DNA of 39,887 nt from the NCBI GenBank assembly GCA_019689675.1, contig JADGGZ010000010.1:1-39887 (forward strand), read 5' to 3'. Below the pieces are notes generated by a model that saw only the letters and a list, made by a program, of their open reading frames with translations, ran no database searches and was not told the origin of the DNA. Source of the stretch: Rhodospirillales bacterium (GTDB taxonomy: Bacteria; Pseudomonadota; Alphaproteobacteria; ATCC43930; CGMCC-115725). Below, piece after piece: positions 11,167-23,048 of this stretch. Made by a program: the position numbers and the translations under genes. How positions within the stretch are numbered: position 1 is the stretch's first letter; every line of letters starts with the position of its first letter.

Positions 11167-12134
11167 GCGGCGCGGCGGGCCCGGGCAACGAGAAGGCGCT
11201 CGATCGCTTCGGCCGCGCGTCCCGTGTCGTTCACCGTCGGATAGCTCCATGTCTCGATCCGTCCGGCGAACGGCCGGGTGATGCCGGTACGCTCGAATCC
11301 CTCGTGGAAGCGACGGAATTTCGCGGATCCGCCCGGGAGATGGAGGACGTGAACCGGCTTTCCGGTGGCTGCCGCCTCGCTCACCATCGAGACGGAATCG
11401 CCGGTAACGACGATCGCGTCGGCGAGGGCGAGGAAGCCGAAATAGGGGTTGTCTCCGTTGCCGTCCCAGATGAACGCCGGCAAGCCCGAGAGCCGCTCGC
11501 GTAAAAGCCGCTCTCCTTCGGCGCCCGTCCGCCGCGACGGCGTGACGAGGAGCCCGTAGCCGGAACGGGCGAGCGCCGCGAGCTCTTCCGCGATCCGTTC
11601 CAAGGCCGCGAGGTCGAGACGGAAAACCTTGTTGTTGCCGCCGATGAGGACCGCGACTCGCGGTCGCGGAACGCCGGCGAGCCGGCTTTCCCACTCGGCT
11701 GCGCCGGCGCGGAGCTTCTCCGGCGTGACGCGGTGCACGGCGCCGCGCGTCACGAGGACATTGCGTCCGCGCAGGCGGTCGTGCTCGGGGATGACAAGGA
11801 GATCGAATCGGGCGCGCGCGAATCGGGGGTCCTGGACATGGGCGAGAATCGTGGCGCCGGCGCTCGCGCGCTTCACCGCGAGGGCCGCGACCGCGCTCTG
11901 CCGGCCGCAGCCGATGAAGAGGTCGGGCCAGGGCGGCGCGAGCCTATCGCCCCTCGGCGAGAGCGCCTGCGCCGGTTCGAGCCACGGAACGGGCGGCAGT
12001 CGGCTCCAGGGAAACCGAAGGGTGATGACCTTTTCCTCGAACGGGCGACCCAGCGCCTCGGCGAGCCCCAACACCTGGCTGCGGATTCCGACCTTCCCGT
12101 CATGCACCGCCCAGATCCGCGGCGTTCCGACCAT
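11163..12134 (-). CDS. ELM1/GtrOC1-family putative glycosyltransferase
   Basis: 323 residues resembling the bacterial family related to plant mitochondrial fission protein ELM1, whose fold is like nucleotide-sugar glycosyltransferases. Typical segments are the N-terminal WAVHDGKVGIRSQVLGLAEAL, CGRQSAVAALAVKRAS, LAHVQDPRFARARFDLLVIPEHD, LIGGNNKVFRLD and the C-terminal TGDSVSMVSEAAATGKPVHVL, which matches the sugar-nucleotide-binding region of GT-B enzymes. No signal peptide or membrane span is evident. It is translationally coupled to the PAP2 phosphatase and faces the GT39 gene, so a role in cell-envelope glycolipid assembly is likely but inferred from context. Its ATG is 45 bases from that of the divergent Lrp-type gene. 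Confidence 0.8.
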   Translation of the reverse strand: MVGTPRIWAVHDGKVGIRSQVLGLAEALGRPFEEKVITLRFPWSRLPPVPWLEPAQALSPRGDRLAPPWPDLFIGCGRQSAVAALAVKRASAGATILAHVQDPRFARARFDLLVIPEHDRLRGRNVLVTRGAVHRVTPEKLRAGAAEWESRLAGVPRPRVAVLIGGNNKVFRLDLAALERIAEELAALARSGYGLLVTPSRRTGAEGERLLRERLSGLPAFIWDGNGDNPYFGFLALADAIVVTGDSVSMVSEAAATGKPVHVLHLPGGSAKFRRFHEGFERTGITRPFAGRIETWSYPTVNDTGRAAEAIERLLVARARRAA

Positions 12135-12143
12135 GTCGCCCTG

Positions 12144-12172
12144 CTTGTAAGAAAATTGCCGGTAAGATAGTT
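12144..12172 (+). promoter_or_regulatory. possible promoter of the Lrp-type gene
   Basis: Just upstream of the ATG at 12180 the sequence reads TTGTAA, a 17-base gap, and TAGTTA. The -10 box ends only about seven bases before the start codon and no Shine-Dalgarno lies at the usual distance, so the mRNA could be leaderless. Coordinates are approximate to a base or two. Confidence 0.3.
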
Positions 12173-12179
12173 ACTCGCC

Positions 12180-12656
12180 ATGCGTCATGTGAAGCTCGAT
12201 CGGATCGATCGCCGCATCCTTCGCGACCTGCAGGCGGACGGCCGGATGACCAATGTCGAGCTGGCCCGGCGTGCAGGCATATCGGCGCCGCCCTGCCTGC
12301 GGCGCGTGCGCGCCTTGGAGGAGGCGGGCTTCATTCGCGGGTACCACGCCGATCTCAATGCCGAGCTGTTGGGCTTCGGCGTCACCGTCTTCGCGCAGGT
12401 CGGACTCACGAGCCAAGCCGAGAGCGACCTCAAGGCCTTCGAGGCGCTGATCGCGACGTGGCCCGAGGTTCGCGAGGCGAACATGCTCGCCGGCGAGACC
12501 GACTTTCTCTTGAAGATCGTGGCCGAGGACTGGGACGCCTACCAGAAGTTCCTGACCAACAAGCTCACGGCTGCGCCGAACGTCAGCCACGTCAAGTCCG
12601 CGCTGTCGATCCGGACCTCGAAATACGAGCCGGGCGTCCCCATCGAGGCGGATTGA
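12180..12656 (+). CDS. Lrp/AsnC family transcriptional regulator
   Basis: 158-residue DNA-binding regulator of the feast/famine family, which typically senses an amino acid through its C-terminal RAM domain and forms octamers. The N-terminal winged HTH covers about residues 6-55 (LDRIDRRILRDLQADGRMTN followed by ELARRAGISAPPCLRRVRAL), and the alpha/beta RAM domain covers about 70-145, with EVREANMLAGETDFLLKIVA marking the ligand face. It stands alone, divergent from ELM1 and convergent with greA, so the neighbourhood does not reveal its regulon. The next in-frame start would be the GTG at codon 4, also without a clear ribosome site. Confidence 0.93.
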   Translation: MRHVKLDRIDRRILRDLQADGRMTNVELARRAGISAPPCLRRVRALEEAGFIRGYHADLNAELLGFGVTVFAQVGLTSQAESDLKAFEALIATWPEVREANMLAGETDFLLKIVAEDWDAYQKFLTNKLTAAPNVSHVKSALSIRTSKYEPGVPIEAD

Positions 12657-12680
12657 GGCGGCTGCGGGCGCCGCCTCTTT
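12657..12680 (+). terminator. weak intrinsic terminator after the Lrp-type gene
   Basis: GGCGGC (12657-12662) pairs with GCCGCC (12670-12675) around a 7-base loop, followed by TCTTT. It begins directly after the stop codon. The T-tract is short, so efficiency is doubtful. Confidence 0.45.
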
Positions 12681-12746
12681 GCCGCGATTCGGATGTCGTG
12701 GCCGGCGCGTCGTTGCCGGCTTCGGGGCGCGGCCCGGGCTCGTCTC

Positions 12747-12770
12747 GCCGAAGGACCGCGCCCCTTCGGC
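12747..12770. repeat. 8-bp perfect hairpin between convergent genes
   Basis: GCCGAAGG (12747-12754) and CCTTCGGC (12763-12770) are perfect reverse complements with an 8-base loop, between the ends of the Lrp-type gene and greA. No T-run follows on either strand; it may act as a bidirectional 3'-end structure. Confidence 0.45.
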
Positions 12771-12790
12771 CGTGAGCGGCCGGCGGCCGC

Positions 12791-13264
12791 CTAGCCGAAG
12801 GCGACCTTCACCACCTCGTAGGATTTCGCCCCGCGCGGGGTCGAGACCTCGACGCTGTCCCCCTTGCTCTTGCCGATCAGCGCCCGCGCCAGAGGGGAGG
12901 TGATCGAGAGCCGGCCCTGGCTCACGTCCGCCTCGTCCTCGCCGACGATCTGGAAGGTCTGCTCTTCGTCCGTGTCTTCATCGGCAAGCGTCACCTTGGC
13001 GCCGAACTTCACCACCTTGCCGGAGAGCTTGGAGACGTCGATCACTTCGGTGCGGGCGATTTTGTCCTCGAGCTCCATGATCCGCCCCTCGATGAAGCCC
13101 TGCCGTTCGCGAGCGGCGTGGTATTCGGCGTTCTCCGACAAGTCGCCGTGATCGCGCGCCTCGGCGATCGCCTTGATGATATTGGGCCGCTCCGTCGTCT
13201 TGAGGCGCTTCAGCTCCTCTTGCAGACGGTTGTAGCCCTCGAGCGTCATCGGAATCTTGTTCAT
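12791..13264 (-). CDS. greA: transcription elongation factor GreA
   Basis: Binds the RNA polymerase secondary channel and stimulates cleavage of backtracked transcripts. The 157-residue length is standard. The N-terminal coiled coil (about 1-75) begins [20 protein letters not shown] and contains [15 protein letters not shown], with the acidic tip residues of the hallmark motif. The C-terminal FKBP-like domain ends with [18 protein letters not shown] and the [11 protein letters not shown] strand. It lies 85 bases downstream of carB in the same direction, so it may share the carAB transcript in part; a GC-rich hairpin lies in between. Confidence 0.97.
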   Translation of the reverse strand: MNKIPMTLEGYNRLQEELKRLKTTERPNIIKAIAEARDHGDLSENAEYHAARERQGFIEGRIMELEDKIARTEVIDVSKLSGKVVKFGAKVTLADEDTDEEQTFQIVGEDEADVSQGRLSITSPLARALIGKSKGDSVEVSTPRGAKSYEVVKVAFG

Positions 13265-13305
13265 CGTCCAGCCGATTCTGCCGGGTGATCAGACAGCAAA
13301 CACCA

Positions 13306-13332
13306 CCCCTTCCCGGGTGACTCGCCCGGGAT
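13306..13332 (-). other. GC hairpin between carB and greA
   Basis: The repeat TCCCGGG / CCCGGGA is separated by seven bases in the 85-base carB-greA gap. No T-run follows, so it is more likely an attenuating or mRNA-stability structure than a full terminator. Position is approximate to a few bases. Confidence 0.3.
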
Positions 13333-13349
13333 TCGAGGTGGCGAGGGCG

Positions 13350-16568
<3,219 letters not shown>

Positions 16569-16574
16569 CGTCGC

Positions 16575-17747
<1,173 letters not shown>

Positions 17748-17774
17748 GGGGCTTCCTGTCAGTGGATTTTGCTT

Positions 17775-17803
17775 CAGATAGACGCCCGGGGCGGCAGCGT
17801 CAA
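17775..17803 (-). promoter_or_regulatory. carAB promoter
   Basis: On the minus strand TTGACG (17798-17803), a 17-base spacer and TATCTG (17775-17780) form a good sigma-70-type promoter 28 bases upstream of the carA ATG. It lies inside the 94-base divergent gap with the YqeY gene. Confidence 0.6.
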
Positions 17804-17841
17804 TAATCCGGGGCCGTCCCCGCCGAAACGGAGAGGTTCAA

Positions 17842-18297
17842 ATGCTGCGCGAGCGGTTCACCGAGGCGCTTAAGACGGCCATGAAGGACAAGGATCAGCG
17901 GACGGTCTCGACCGTCCGCCTGATGATCTCGAAGTTGAAGGAGCGAGACATCGAGGCGCGCGCCAAGGGCAATGCGGCGGGAATCGGCGATGCCGAGATC
18001 CAGCAGATGCTCCTGGGCATGATCAAGCAGCGGCGGGAATCGATCGAGCTCTACGAGAAGGGCGGCCGCGCGGAGCTCGCGCAGCAGGAGCGCGAGGAGA
18101 TCGCGGTGATCGAACGCTTCCTTCCGCAGCAGATGGACGAGGCGGCGATGGAGGCGGCGATCAAGGCGGTCATCGCCGAGCTCGGCGCCGGCTCGGTCAA
18201 GGACATGGGCCGGATCATGGCCGTTCTGAAGGAACGCCATTCCGGAAGCATGGATTTCTCGAAAGCGGGGCCGATCGCCAAGCGCCTCCTGGGATGA
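17842..18297 (+). CDS. GatB/YqeY domain protein
   Basis: 151-residue, mostly helical cytosolic protein homologous to the tail domain of the amidotransferase subunit GatB. It is thought to bind tRNA, but its cellular role is not settled. Recognisable segments are LRERFTEALKTAMKDKDQRT at the N-terminus, QRRESIELYEKGGRAEL in the middle and the C-terminal GSVKDMGRIMAVLKERHSG, typical of the family. The ATG at 17842 is preceded by GGAGAGG. Its stop overlaps the ATG of the phosphatase gene (ATGA at 18294-18297). In many alphaproteobacteria this gene precedes dnaG and rpoD; here it does not. Confidence 0.93.
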   Translation: MLRERFTEALKTAMKDKDQRTVSTVRLMISKLKERDIEARAKGNAAGIGDAEIQQMLLGMIKQRRESIELYEKGGRAELAQQEREEIAVIERFLPQQMDEAAMEAAIKAVIAELGAGSVKDMGRIMAVLKERHSGSMDFSKAGPIAKRLLG

Positions 18298-19862
18298 GGG
18301 GCCGGGCAGGCTCTGCCGCGCGCGGCCCGGCGGCAGGGCGGCGACCCACGGGAGCGAGCCGACGCCGGTTCCTGAGGAGCCTCGGTCTCGGAGCGCCGGC
18401 CGTCCTCCTTTTCGGCTGCGCGGGCGGCGCTCGTTCGTCCGGGTATCCGTTCACGCTGGGCGTCGCCTCGGGCGACCCGACTCCGGACGGATTCGTGCTC
18501 TGGACGCGGCTCCTCCCGCCCGCGCCGCTCGACGACGCCCCGGTCGAGGTCCGCTGGGAGGTGGCCCGGGACGAGCATTTTTCGGACATCGTTCGCCGCG
18601 GCACGGTCGAGGCGCGCGCCGACGAGGCGCACTCGGTCCACGTCGAGCCGCGCGGGCTCGCGCCCGACCGCTGGTACTGGTACCGATTCGTCGCCGGCGG
18701 CGAAGCGAGCCCCGTGGGGCGCACCCGCACCGCGCCGGCGCCGGGCACCCTTCCCGCGAAGCTGCGCTTCGCGTTCGCGGCCTGCCAGCAATACGAGCAC
18801 GGTTACTACGCCGCCCATCGCGACATCGCCGAGCGCGGCCCCGATCTCGTCGCCTTTCTCGGCGATTACATCTACGAGGCTTCCTGGGGGCGCGACCGCG
18901 TCCGCAGCCATGGCGCCCCCACGGCGACGACGCTCGCCGAGTACCGCGCCCGCTATGCCCTCTACAAGTCCGACGAAGACCTCCAGGCAGCTCACGCCGC
19001 GGCGCCATGGATCGTGACCTGGGACGACCACGAGGTGGTGGACGACTATGCCGCGGACCGCTCGCGCAGGGCCTCCGGCGCCGCCTTCCTTGCCCGGCGC
19101 GCCGCCGCCTACCGCGCCTTCTGGGAGCACATGCCGCTGCCCCGCGCGGCCAAGCCCGAGGGCGCCGACGCCCGGCTCTTCCGGCGGGTCGCCTTCGGGG
19201 ATCTCGCGACCTTCCACGTGCTCGACGACCGGCAGTACCGGACGTACCAGCCCTGCTCCCTCGACGGGGGGAGCCGAGTCGTCACCCTTGCCGAGTGCCC
19301 GGCCCTGGAAGATCCTCGCGCGACGCTTCTCGGGTGGCATCAGGAGCGTTGGCTCGAGGAGGGGCTCGCCTCCAGCCGGACGCGCTGGAACGTCCTCGCG
19401 CAGCAGACGCGGATGGCGCGGCGCAGCTTCCGCCCTTCCGAGGAAGGGTATTGGAACGACGGATGGGACGGCTACTTCGCGGCCCGGCGACGGCTTCTCG
19501 ACTTCATCGGCATGCGGCGGCCCGGGGGGCCGTTGGTCGTCGGCGGCGACATCCATGCCTTTCTCGTCGCCGACCTCCGGCCCGATTTCGATCGGCCCGA
19601 GACGCCGCCCGTCGCGACCGAGTTCGTCGGCAGCTCCATCACGAGCCAGGGGCACACGCGCCCGCTCGATCCCGCCGACCCCCACATTCTGTACGAAGAC
19701 GGTGACAATCGCGGCTATGCCGAGGCGACGCTGACGCCGCGGGAGGCGGTCGTCGACCTGCGCAGCGTCGCGAACATTCGCGATCGTGCGAGCGCGGTCG
19801 CGATGTTGCGCCGCTATGTCGTGGCGGCCGAGCGTCCCGGCGCCCGGCTCGTCTCGTCCTGA
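18294..19862 (+). CDS. PhoD-like alkaline phosphatase, Tat-exported
   Basis: Extracytoplasmic metallophosphoesterase of the PhoD family (Ca/Fe enzymes that hydrolyse phosphate mono- and diesters). The N-terminus carries a twin-arginine signal (SRRRFLRS, residues 22-29), a hydrophobic stretch and a Cys at 42 (LLFGC), so it may be a lipoprotein or a cleaved Tat substrate. The PhoD N-terminal beta domain (FTLGVASGDPTPDGFVLWTR) is near residue 53. Metal-binding motifs are FLGDYIYE, WDDHEVVDDYA, VVGGDIHAF and GSSITSQG. At 522 residues it is full length. It is translationally coupled to yqeY by an ATGA overlap, an unusual pairing. No Pho box was recognised upstream. Confidence 0.92.
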   Translation: MRGRAGSAARGPAAGRRPTGASRRRFLRSLGLGAPAVLLFGCAGGARSSGYPFTLGVASGDPTPDGFVLWTRLLPPAPLDDAPVEVRWEVARDEHFSDIVRRGTVEARADEAHSVHVEPRGLAPDRWYWYRFVAGGEASPVGRTRTAPAPGTLPAKLRFAFAACQQYEHGYYAAHRDIAERGPDLVAFLGDYIYEASWGRDRVRSHGAPTATTLAEYRARYALYKSDEDLQAAHAAAPWIVTWDDHEVVDDYAADRSRRASGAAFLARRAAAYRAFWEHMPLPRAAKPEGADARLFRRVAFGDLATFHVLDDRQYRTYQPCSLDGGSRVVTLAECPALEDPRATLLGWHQERWLEEGLASSRTRWNVLAQQTRMARRSFRPSEEGYWNDGWDGYFAARRRLLDFIGMRRPGGPLVVGGDIHAFLVADLRPDFDRPETPPVATEFVGSSITSQGHTRPLDPADPHILYEDGDNRGYAEATLTPREAVVDLRSVANIRDRASAVAMLRRYVVAAERPGARLVSS

Positions 19863-19873
19863 AAAACCGCCTG

Positions 19874-20725
19874 TCAGACGAGACCGAGGGCGGCCACCCG
19901 CCGGACGATCGAAACGCCTGTGGCGATCGGCTCGTTCTGCGGCGTGCGCCACGGAAGGATCAGTCGGTCGTAATCGAAAAGCCGCGTGCCCCGCTCGGGA
20001 CAGTGCAGCTCGGCGCGGATCCGTTCGAGTCGGGGGCGGCCGGTCGCCAGCGCATCGCGATAGGCGCGGGTGACCCAGGCGATGTAGCGCCTGTCCGGCT
20101 GATTCCGCAGATCGATGCCGGCGCGGTGCATCCACGAGCTCGTCCACGGGCGTTCCAGGACGCGCGAATACTCGATGACGACGCTCTCGCTGTCAGACGA
20201 AGGGCGCGCGACGAAGATGTTGACCGCGCCGGCGCGCGACAGGAGCCGTCGGCGCATGTCGCAGTCCATCTCTCCGCCGAGCGTCTGCCATTCGGCGCTG
20301 AGCAGATGCATCTGGGCGTAGCCCTCGCCGTCGAGCTCGTCGAGCCGGAGCGGCGTGGCGTCGAAGAGCGACCAGCCGGGATCGATCGACAGCTCGCGGC
20401 AGAGCCGGCGGAGCCGAGCGATCGCGCCGGCGACGGAGGCATGAACGCTGGTGCTCCATCCATCGTCCAGGACCGAAAGCCCGACCCGGCCTACCCGCCA
20501 ACGCGCGACCTTTTGTCCGAGGCCGGCGACGGCCAGAGGCGAAATGACGCGGGGGCGGCCGGTGATGAGCAACCGGTTGTCGCGATAGCGCAGCTCGATG
20601 AAACCAAGGTCGCGGACGGCGCGGCTGATGACCCCGCTGCCGGCATCCAGTCCCAATCGTCGCTGGAGGGCTGCGGGCGTCGCAGGGAAGCTGTCGCCCT
20701 CGGGGCTGATGAGGAGATGCTTCAT
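19874..20725 (-). CDS. unrecognised protein with PAS-like C-terminal part
   Basis: 283 residues, no confident family. The N-terminal half (about 1-170) is basic and mixed alpha/beta, starting MKHLLISPEGDSFPATPAAL; the segment around residue 100 (GAIARLRRLCRELSIDPG) looks helical. The C-terminal 110 residues (VVIEYSRVLERPWTSSWMH through GTRLFDYDRLILPW) recall the divergent PAS_5-type domain common in alphaproteobacteria, including the typical YDRLILPW strand. No membrane span or HTH is evident. The ATG at 20725 has GGAAGCGG upstream; a TTG at 20773 would add 16 basic residues. It ends 11 bases from the convergent phoD-like gene and is divergent from an XRE regulator, which may control it. Confidence 0.7.
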   Translation of the reverse strand: MKHLLISPEGDSFPATPAALQRRLGLDAGSGVISRAVRDLGFIELRYRDNRLLITGRPRVISPLAVAGLGQKVARWRVGRVGLSVLDDGWSTSVHASVAGAIARLRRLCRELSIDPGWSLFDATPLRLDELDGEGYAQMHLLSAEWQTLGGEMDCDMRRRLLSRAGAVNIFVARPSSDSESVVIEYSRVLERPWTSSWMHRAGIDLRNQPDRRYIAWVTRAYRDALATGRPRLERIRAELHCPERGTRLFDYDRLILPWRTPQNEPIATGVSIVRRVAALGLV

Positions 20726-20816
20726 TCGCCGCTTCCGCGGACGAAGATAGGGGCGAAACTGCTGGTGGAACAAGGCTCTTCCCTCGGCAGTGCATATCCC
20801 CGTATTACGTCGCAGA

Positions 20817-21221
20817 ATGAAGGCGGAGAGAGTGAGGGCGGCTCAGGCGCGCCGCAGCAAGGACGAGGTCGATATCGACCGGCTCGTCGGGGCGCGTTTG
20901 CGCGAGCGCCGGCTGCTTCTCGGCTTGTCCCAGCAGCAGCTCGCCAAGGCGCTGGGGATCACGTTCCAGCAGGTGCAGAAATACGAGAACGGCGTGAACC
21001 GGATCAGCGCCAGCCGGCTTTGGGACATCAGCCGGCGCCTCGAAGTTCCGATCGAGTGGTTCTTCGGCGTCTCCGGCGCCAAGGGGCGGCCGGTGCCGAG
21101 CGCCGTGCCCGATCTCATGCGGCGCGAGACGATCGAGCTCGTGCGCAACTATTTCGCCATCCCCGATCCCGAGCTGAGGCGGGCGCTGCTCGCGCTGGCA
21201 CGCGCCGCGGGCGGCGGCTAG
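20817..21221 (+). CDS. XRE-family HTH regulator (PraR/PhrR-like)
   Basis: 134-residue DNA-binding protein of the Cro/CI type. The HTH covers about residues 24-76: VGARLRERRLLLGLSQQQLA followed by LGITFQQVQKYENGVNRIS, with the recognition helix in TFQQVQKYENG and then LWDISRRLEVPIEWFF. The ITFQQVQKYE signature and C-terminal RRETIELVRNYFAI match the alphaproteobacterial group including rhizobial PraR/PhrR, which repress genes for stress, adhesion or quorum sensing. The start is uncertain: ATG at 20817 is taken, GTG at 20790 adds nine residues, and GTG at 20832 has the best ribosome site. It lies between two probable sensory proteins. Confidence 0.88.
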   Translation: MKAERVRAAQARRSKDEVDIDRLVGARLRERRLLLGLSQQQLAKALGITFQQVQKYENGVNRISASRLWDISRRLEVPIEWFFGVSGAKGRPVPSAVPDLMRRETIELVRNYFAIPDPELRRALLALARAAGGG

Positions 21222-21230
21222 AAAATTCGC

Positions 21231-21662
21231 TCAATCCGTCCGGCGAGGAGGCTGGCTCGCCAGCTTCCGCAGCCGCTTCAGCTCTTCGAACCGCGCCGTG
21301 ACGTCGCGCAGAATTGCGGCGATCCCGTCCATGCGCCCATCCGCGTTTCGCACCGGGATGATCGTGAACTCGATCGAGATCCGGCTGCCGTCCTTGCGCA
21401 GTGCAGGGACGGAGAGGATATCGCCTTCGCCGTACCGGCTGCGCCCGGTCGCCATGGTCTGCCGATACCCTTCCCAGTGACGGGCGCGCAGGTGCTCGGG
21501 AATGATGATGTCGAGAGATCGGCCGATCGCCTCCGCGGCAGTGAAGCCGAAGATGCGCTCGGCACCCCGGTTCCAGAACCGGATCACGCCTTCGCCATCA
21601 GAGTAGACGATCGCATCGGGCGCCTCGTCGACGACGAGACGGGCAATTTCGTCGGGAATCAT
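21231..21662 (-). CDS. single PAS-domain sensory protein
   Basis: 143 residues consisting almost only of one PAS fold (about 10-125): APDAIVYSDGEGVIRFWNRG, then IFGFTAAEAIGRSLDIIIPE, and the closing strand GIAAILRDVTARFEELKRLR. No kinase, GGDEF or HTH output domain is attached, so it must act through a partner. Such short PAS proteins are frequent in alphaproteobacteria; cofactor and signal are unknown. The frame is open further upstream to 21866, but the ATG at 21662 has GAGGACG directly before it and gives the normal family length. It is convergent with the XRE gene (9-base gap) and divergent from the patatin gene. Confidence 0.85.
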   Translation of the reverse strand: MIPDEIARLVVDEAPDAIVYSDGEGVIRFWNRGAERIFGFTAAEAIGRSLDIIIPEHLRARHWEGYRQTMATGRSRYGEGDILSVPALRKDGSRISIEFTIIPVRNADGRMDGIAAILRDVTARFEELKRLRKLASQPPRRTD

Positions 21663-21813
21663 CGTCCTCGAAGTCTGCGCCCGATCGGCCGCTCGGGCCA
21701 GAAAGCATTCGTCGCACGCCTCGGGCGACGGGCGAGCGCCGGGGCGGTGCGGATCGAAGGCGCGACTCATCCGTAAGCGAGCTGCCTTTGCGGTTTCCTG
21801 CGCAGCGAGGCTG

Positions 21814-21830
21814 TGCACGCGGGGCGTGCA
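21814..21830. promoter_or_regulatory. palindrome upstream of the patatin promoter (candidate operator)
   Basis: TGCACGC-GGG-GCGTGCA is a perfect 7-bp dyad with a 3-base centre. It ends 13 bases before the TTGACA -35 box at 21844, a position typical for an activator or repressor site, and lies in the divergent region between the PAS and patatin genes. Confidence 0.45.
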
Positions 21831-21843
21831 GCGCCCTCCCTGA

Positions 21844-21873
21844 TTGACAATCTCGCCCGAGAACAAGTCTGAT
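21844..21873 (+). promoter_or_regulatory. candidate patatin-gene promoter
   Basis: A perfect -35 box TTGACA (21844-21849), an 18-base spacer and TCTGAT (21868-21873). The transcript would start about 50 bases before the chosen ATG at 21931. Confidence 0.5.
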
Positions 21874-21930
21874 CGACGGTGCTCTCTCGACAGTATCCCG
21901 CTGTCGACCAGCCGAGGGATCGAAGCCCCG

Positions 21931-22962
21931 ATGGCGGCCCGAGATCCGACGAATCAGATTCTGATCGACTTGGCGCTTCAGGGCGGGGGAGCGCACGGCG
22001 CCTTCACATGGGGCGTGCTCGACCGGCTACTGGAGGAGCCGAGCCTCCGGATCGAGGGCATCTCGGGTACCTCCGCGGGCGCGATGAACGCGGCAGTCCT
22101 CGCTCACGCTTATGCGGACGGCGAGCCCGATCAAGCCCGCACGGCGCTCGAGACGTTCTGGAGGAGCGTCTCGCGGGCGGCGCTCTATAGCCCCTTTCGG
22201 CGAGGCCCTCTCGACGTGCTGCTCGGCCGCTGGAGCCTCGACCATTCTCCCTTCTTCATCGCCGCCGAATTCATGTCCCGAGTCTTCTCGCCTTATGACC
22301 TCGGTGCGGGAAGATCCAATCCGCTCGCCGAAATCCTCGATTCGGTCGTGGATTTCCGGCGGCTCTCTCAGAGCCGCATCAAGCTCTTCGTCACCGCGAC
22401 GAACGTGCGGACCGGCCGTGGTCGGGTTTTCCGCAACGCCGAGATCACGCCCGAGGTGCTGCTCGCCTCGGCCTGTCTTCCGACGCTTTTTCAGGCCGTG
22501 GAGATCGGCGGCGAGCTCTACTGGGACGGCGGGTATTCCGGCAACCCGACCGTCACGCCGCTCGTCCGTGAATGCGCGGCCAGCGACACCATCCTCGTGC
22601 AAATCAATCCCGTGGAGCGTCCGGACGCGCCGAGGTCGGCCCGGGAGATCCTCAACCGTCTCAACGAAGTCTCCTTCAATTCGGTCTTGCTGAAGGAGCT
22701 TCGAATGATCGCCCTGTTGCGGCAGGTCTCGCAGCAGCGCGACTCCGAAGCCGCCAAATGGGCGACGATGCGAATTCACCGCGTGACGAGCGACCTCCTG
22801 ACGAGCCTCGGCTCATCTTCGAAGCTGAACGCCGAATGGGACTTTTTCCTCATGCTGCGCGATGAGGGGCGCCGGTGTGCCGAAACCTTCCTCTCGCGTC
22901 ACGGGCGCGATCTCGGCCGACGTTCGTCGCTCGACCTCGACCAGTTCCTGACAAGCGTGTGA
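21931..22962 (+). CDS. patatin-like phospholipase
   Basis: 343-residue Ser/Asp-dyad acyl hydrolase of the RssA/patatin family, expected to cleave acyl groups from phospholipids. The oxyanion glycine motif LALQGGGAHGAF lies at 14-25, the nucleophile elbow GTSAG puts the catalytic Ser at 48, and the DGG motif puts the catalytic Asp at 199 (LYWDGGYSGNP). All three are intact. No signal peptide is visible, so it is cytosolic or exported by a special route. The ATG at 21931 is preceded by GAGGGA; the open frame begins at 21844, but there the start would lie in the promoter. It is followed after about 86 bases by the DUF4105 gene. Confidence 0.93.
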   Translation: MAARDPTNQILIDLALQGGGAHGAFTWGVLDRLLEEPSLRIEGISGTSAGAMNAAVLAHAYADGEPDQARTALETFWRSVSRAALYSPFRRGPLDVLLGRWSLDHSPFFIAAEFMSRVFSPYDLGAGRSNPLAEILDSVVDFRRLSQSRIKLFVTATNVRTGRGRVFRNAEITPEVLLASACLPTLFQAVEIGGELYWDGGYSGNPTVTPLVRECAASDTILVQINPVERPDAPRSAREILNRLNEVSFNSVLLKELRMIALLRQVSQQRDSEAAKWATMRIHRVTSDLLTSLGSSSKLNAEWDFFLMLRDEGRRCAETFLSRHGRDLGRRSSLDLDQFLTSV

Positions 22963-23048
22963 CAGGATGTGCAGCCGCTCTGCAGAGAGGAGCTCTCCAA
23001 TCGACATGCCGCTGGCCGACGAGGTTCGCGCTCCGGCGCAGGTGCGAA

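Noticed and set aside
11873-12181. Similarity between minus-strand translations near 12150-12181 and 26568-26620 (both contain SNYLTGN)
   Set aside because: The DNA of the two places is only partly alike and both lie in promoter regions; judged a chance match and not a repeat family.
18051-20147. Nearly 700-codon minus-strand frame opposite the PhoD-like gene
   Set aside because: Shadow frame; it also crosses two true genes and has no recognisable protein features.
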